From Theobroma cacao (lineage: Eukaryota; Streptophyta; Magnoliopsida; Malvales; Malvaceae): 64,000 nucleotides of DNA. This document shows, in pieces, positions 61,701-64,000 of this stretch (positions are counted from its first letter, which is position 1; every line of letters starts with the position of its first letter). The stretch is taken from NCBI RefSeq assembly GCF_000208745.1, contig NC_030850.1, positions 14,050,133 through 14,114,132 of the forward strand, read 5' to 3'. The translations under genes were made by a program, and so were the position numbers. The notes beneath the pieces were generated by a model that was given only the letters and a program-made list of their open reading frames with translations, searched no databases and was not told the DNA's origin.

Positions 61701-62840
61701 TAATTTCATTGTCATTGATGGATTGAAGGAAATGAATGATTCAATTGCTTGTGTTAGAGAGGTAGTTAGATTCATGAGATAGTCACCTACTAGGTTAGCA
61801 AAGTTCAAAAGAATGTGTTAAGTCTGCAAATATTCAATCAAAGAATTTGTTGTGTTTGGATGTTAGTATTAGATGGAATTTCACTTACCTGTTAGAAACA
61901 ACTCAAAAGTTTGAAACAACATTTAATTCATTTGAGGAAGCCAATCCTTGTTATAGAACTAATTTGTTGATGGGAAATGGGATACTTAAACATGAGGATT
62001 GGGAAAATGTTAAGAGGTTACATATTTTCTTGAAGCATGAGGATTGAGAAAATGTTAAGAGGTTAAATATTTTCTTGAAACATTTTTATACACATAGTAA
62101 AAGTTTTAGGTACTTCTTATGCCATTATTAATACTTTTCTTGATGATTTTTGTAGTGTTTATTGCATTTTGAGAAATAGGCAAAGAAATCTTGAAGTTGA
62201 GTTGCAAACAATGGCAAAGAGAATTAAAGAAAAATTTGATAAGTATTAAGGAAATATAGAAAAAATAAATAAGTTGCTCTGTGTTGCCTCTATTCTTAAT
62301 CCAAGGAGTAAACTTGTGTTTATGGAGTTTTGTTTGCGAAAAATGCATTCGAATGAGTAGGCTTTATCGATTTGTACAAGTTTGAAAAAAACAATGAAAG
62401 AGTTGCTAGCTGAATACCAAAAAAAGGTACAACCGTCTCTTTTTGAGAAAATTGGTGACAATAGCTAATCCCAAGTGAGCCAAATTTCAAAAGTTACTCA
62501 TATTTTGACTCTATTGCTAGTGTTGCTCTTCTGAATGAACTTAAGAGATCTAAGATTGCAATTAGTAGGGAAGAGGATAAATCAAAATTGGAGAAGTATT
62601 TGAGTTTAAATGAGCCTGATGTAACCGATAACGATGACTTCAATGTTCTCATTTTGTGGAAACTCAATAATCATAGGTATCCTACTCTTGCCTTACAAGT
62701 TCATGATGTATTGGTGATTCCTCCATCCATAATTGCTTCGGAATCAGTTTTTAGCACTGGTGGTTGGGTGCGTGCAGCATATAGGAGTTCTTTAAGTCCG
62801 AAGATGGTGCAAGCCCTTATTTGTGCTCAAGATTGACTAC
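58795..62840 (+). mobile_element. Decayed autonomous hAT transposon (BED finger and hATC domain)
   Basis: The transposase remnant runs from ATG 60775 to about 62838. The BED zinc finger is intact at about 60945-61080 (VWKHFTRF, C..C in RCNYCGR, then H and C in LKNHMNSC). The catalytic region begins well (FLTIDTWASIQKVNNM at about 61387) but soon carries many stops and frameshifts, including TAA codons near 60857. The hATC dimerisation region is readable at about 62640-62836 (ILWKLNNHRYPTLA, PPSIIASESVFSTGG). The final frame stops where the family usually continues with a tryptophan, a TGG-to-TGA change. It resembles RICESLEEPER-type hAT genes. The 5' part (58795-60774) has a GGTTAATTC-rich end at 58795-58990 and a pyrimidine-rich leader. 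I found no matching right terminal repeat, so the 3' end is unknown. Confidence 0.82.
61991..62080. repeat. 45-bp tandem duplication within the hAT remnant
   Basis: CATGAGGATTG(G/A)GAAAATGT begins at 61991 and again at 62036, each unit ending near TTTTCTTGAA. The duplication disrupts the transposase frame. Confidence 0.9.
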
Positions 62841-63254
62841 ATTGATCTTTTTACTATCTTAGTGACACTGTGAATGATTTGGTAGAGCTTGAAAAAATTG
62901 ATGAAAATAAGTATTTTATTTATATCGTCATTTCATTTTTGTTGTTTCAATTGTTAATATGTTATTGCTTTATTTCTTTTTTTTTTGTTTAAAGCTTATT
63001 TTTTGTTTTTATGTATTTTAAAGTTGTCAAAGATTGCAGTGGACCATGTACTTGATAATCTTTGAGGTAATGTACTAATGTTATCTAATGTTTAACTTAC
63101 TTTTTTTTTAATCTATGGAAAAATTTATGAACATTGGGTTTATAAATTCTTGGTTTACTTTTTTAGCAAAAGAATTAATAATCATTTGGCACTGTTATTT
63201 AAAACTAATGATGTTTTTTTTTTTTTTATAACTTTTTCAGGGTACAACCTGTGT
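62841..63254. other. 3' flank of the hAT remnant
   Basis: T-rich DNA with no gene and no recognisable terminal repeat. Confidence 0.4.
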
Positions 63255-64000
63255 TTATGTTAAGTTGCTAATGGCATCAGCCATCAAAACTATCTGTGAG
63301 ACCCTGTCAAGCTCGATTGAAAAATGAGTTTTTTGTCTCATTTGGTTAATATTGATCAATGTTAGTGTTATTTGAGGTTGAAAAGTAGAAATAATTTGAT
63401 TCTGGTACATTTCGGAGTATAGGGATAAAATCGTAATTTTTCCACTCCGAGGGCAAATCGATAAATTTTTTGCCCCAGCACTTGTCAAGGCCAAGGGATT
63501 TTATTCATCCTGTAAATGGATAAACATGAGAAATGTGTGGTGGAGAGAGTTGCTTAATGACTAAGTATGACACATGGACCAATGGAATGGTGACATATGT
63601 CAAAATCTCATCTATTTATTATTTTTTTTATAAAAGGCATAAAAATCAGCCCATTTCTCCCATAGTGGTCAGCCAAACCAAAAGAGAAGAGAAACCAATG
63701 AAGAACAAACCCTAGGTGAAGAAATTCAAGAGAAAGTGTTGGAATTCAATGAAACAAGATAGGTAAGTTCAAATTTTTTTATTTCTCCTTGATACCTAGC
63801 TTACCCATGCTTTTCTTCTTGATTTCCATGGTTGAATATTGAGTTATCATGATGAATTCAATTCTGAAAAATGGGTATGGAAGAGGAATTGTTGTTAGAA
63901 TAATTTGATTTTAGACTATGTTAGTGTTTAGGGATAGTTAAGCATGGTTATGAACAAAAACACAAAAGAAATATTCAATTTCTCTAGGGTTCCTTGTTGG
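63255..64000 (+). mobile_element. LTR-like sequence running off the window end
   Basis: Features of a plant gypsy-type LTR are present in order: a segment of CCGAGGGCAAATCG and TTTTTTGCCCC type (about 63445-63480), a TATA box TATAAAAG at 63629-63636, then an A/G-rich leader (AGAAGAGAAACC, then ACAAACCCTAGG). No primer-binding site or coding region is included in the window. The left edge is not defined. Confidence 0.35.

Noticed and set aside
62588..62836. 82-codon frame as an independent gene
   Set aside because: It is the hATC dimerisation region of the decayed hAT transposase.
1..64000. CRISPR arrays, bacterial operons or organellar gene clusters
   Set aside because: No regularly spaced repeats, no operon-like packing and no organellar genes; everything fits plant nuclear DNA.

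Overview
This is a 64 kb piece of a plant nuclear genome, almost certainly a eudicot with a small to medium genome. The evidence is AT-rich intergenic DNA, many-exon genes with AT-rich GT-AG introns (plus one GC-AG intron), plant-specific families (CAX exchanger, MYB-CC factor, SPOC/FPA-like RNA-binding protein, PHD-telobox Myb) and plant-type transposable elements (LINE with zf-RVT and RNase H, hAT, MITEs, LTR remnants). I cannot assign a species from the sequence alone.

Layout. 1-5.9 kb: AT-rich intergenic DNA with one foldback MITE. 6.0-8.6 kb (minus): a four-exon nuclear protein with a PHD finger and a telobox Myb domain. 9.1-10.8 kb: a dead LINE 3' end split by a MITE. 12.0-17.2 kb (plus): a vacuolar cation/proton exchanger in 12 exons. 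19.1-19.4 kb (plus): a small membrane-anchored Gly/Cys-rich protein. 20.2-20.7 kb: a second copy of the foldback MITE. 21.6-30.2 kb (plus): an FPA-like protein with two RRMs and a SPOC domain, with a 5.3 kb intron and an ATG alone on its exon. 30.9-40.1 kb (minus): a 22-exon, about 1164-residue plant-specific protein with a C2-like region and a long helical C-terminal half, convergent with the FPA-like gene. 41.6-42.7 kb: a non-autonomous hAT element with a perfect 8-bp target-site duplication. 44.1-49.6 kb (plus): a MYB-CC (PHR/PHL-like) transcription factor in 6 exons.

The last 14 kb is repeat-dominated: a degenerate inverted-repeat composite with LTR-like sequence inside it (50.3-53.5 kb), an unrecognised 147-residue gene (53.8-54.3 kb) with a decayed tandem paralogue, a minus-strand replication protein A-like pseudogene (56.2-58.7 kb) with a PIF/Harbinger-like MITE in an intron (this MITE contains the assembly gap), a decayed autonomous hAT transposon (58.8-62.8 kb) and an LTR-like sequence running off the end.

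The genes are ordinary nuclear housekeeping or regulatory genes and do not form a pathway. I found no convincing novel multi-gene system. The best leads are the unrecognised tandem gene/pseudogene pair, the two-copy foldback family, the domain-poor FPA-like gene with its isolated start codon, and the nested transposon histories. All exon boundaries were read by hand from splice consensus plus frame continuity; no database search was run.
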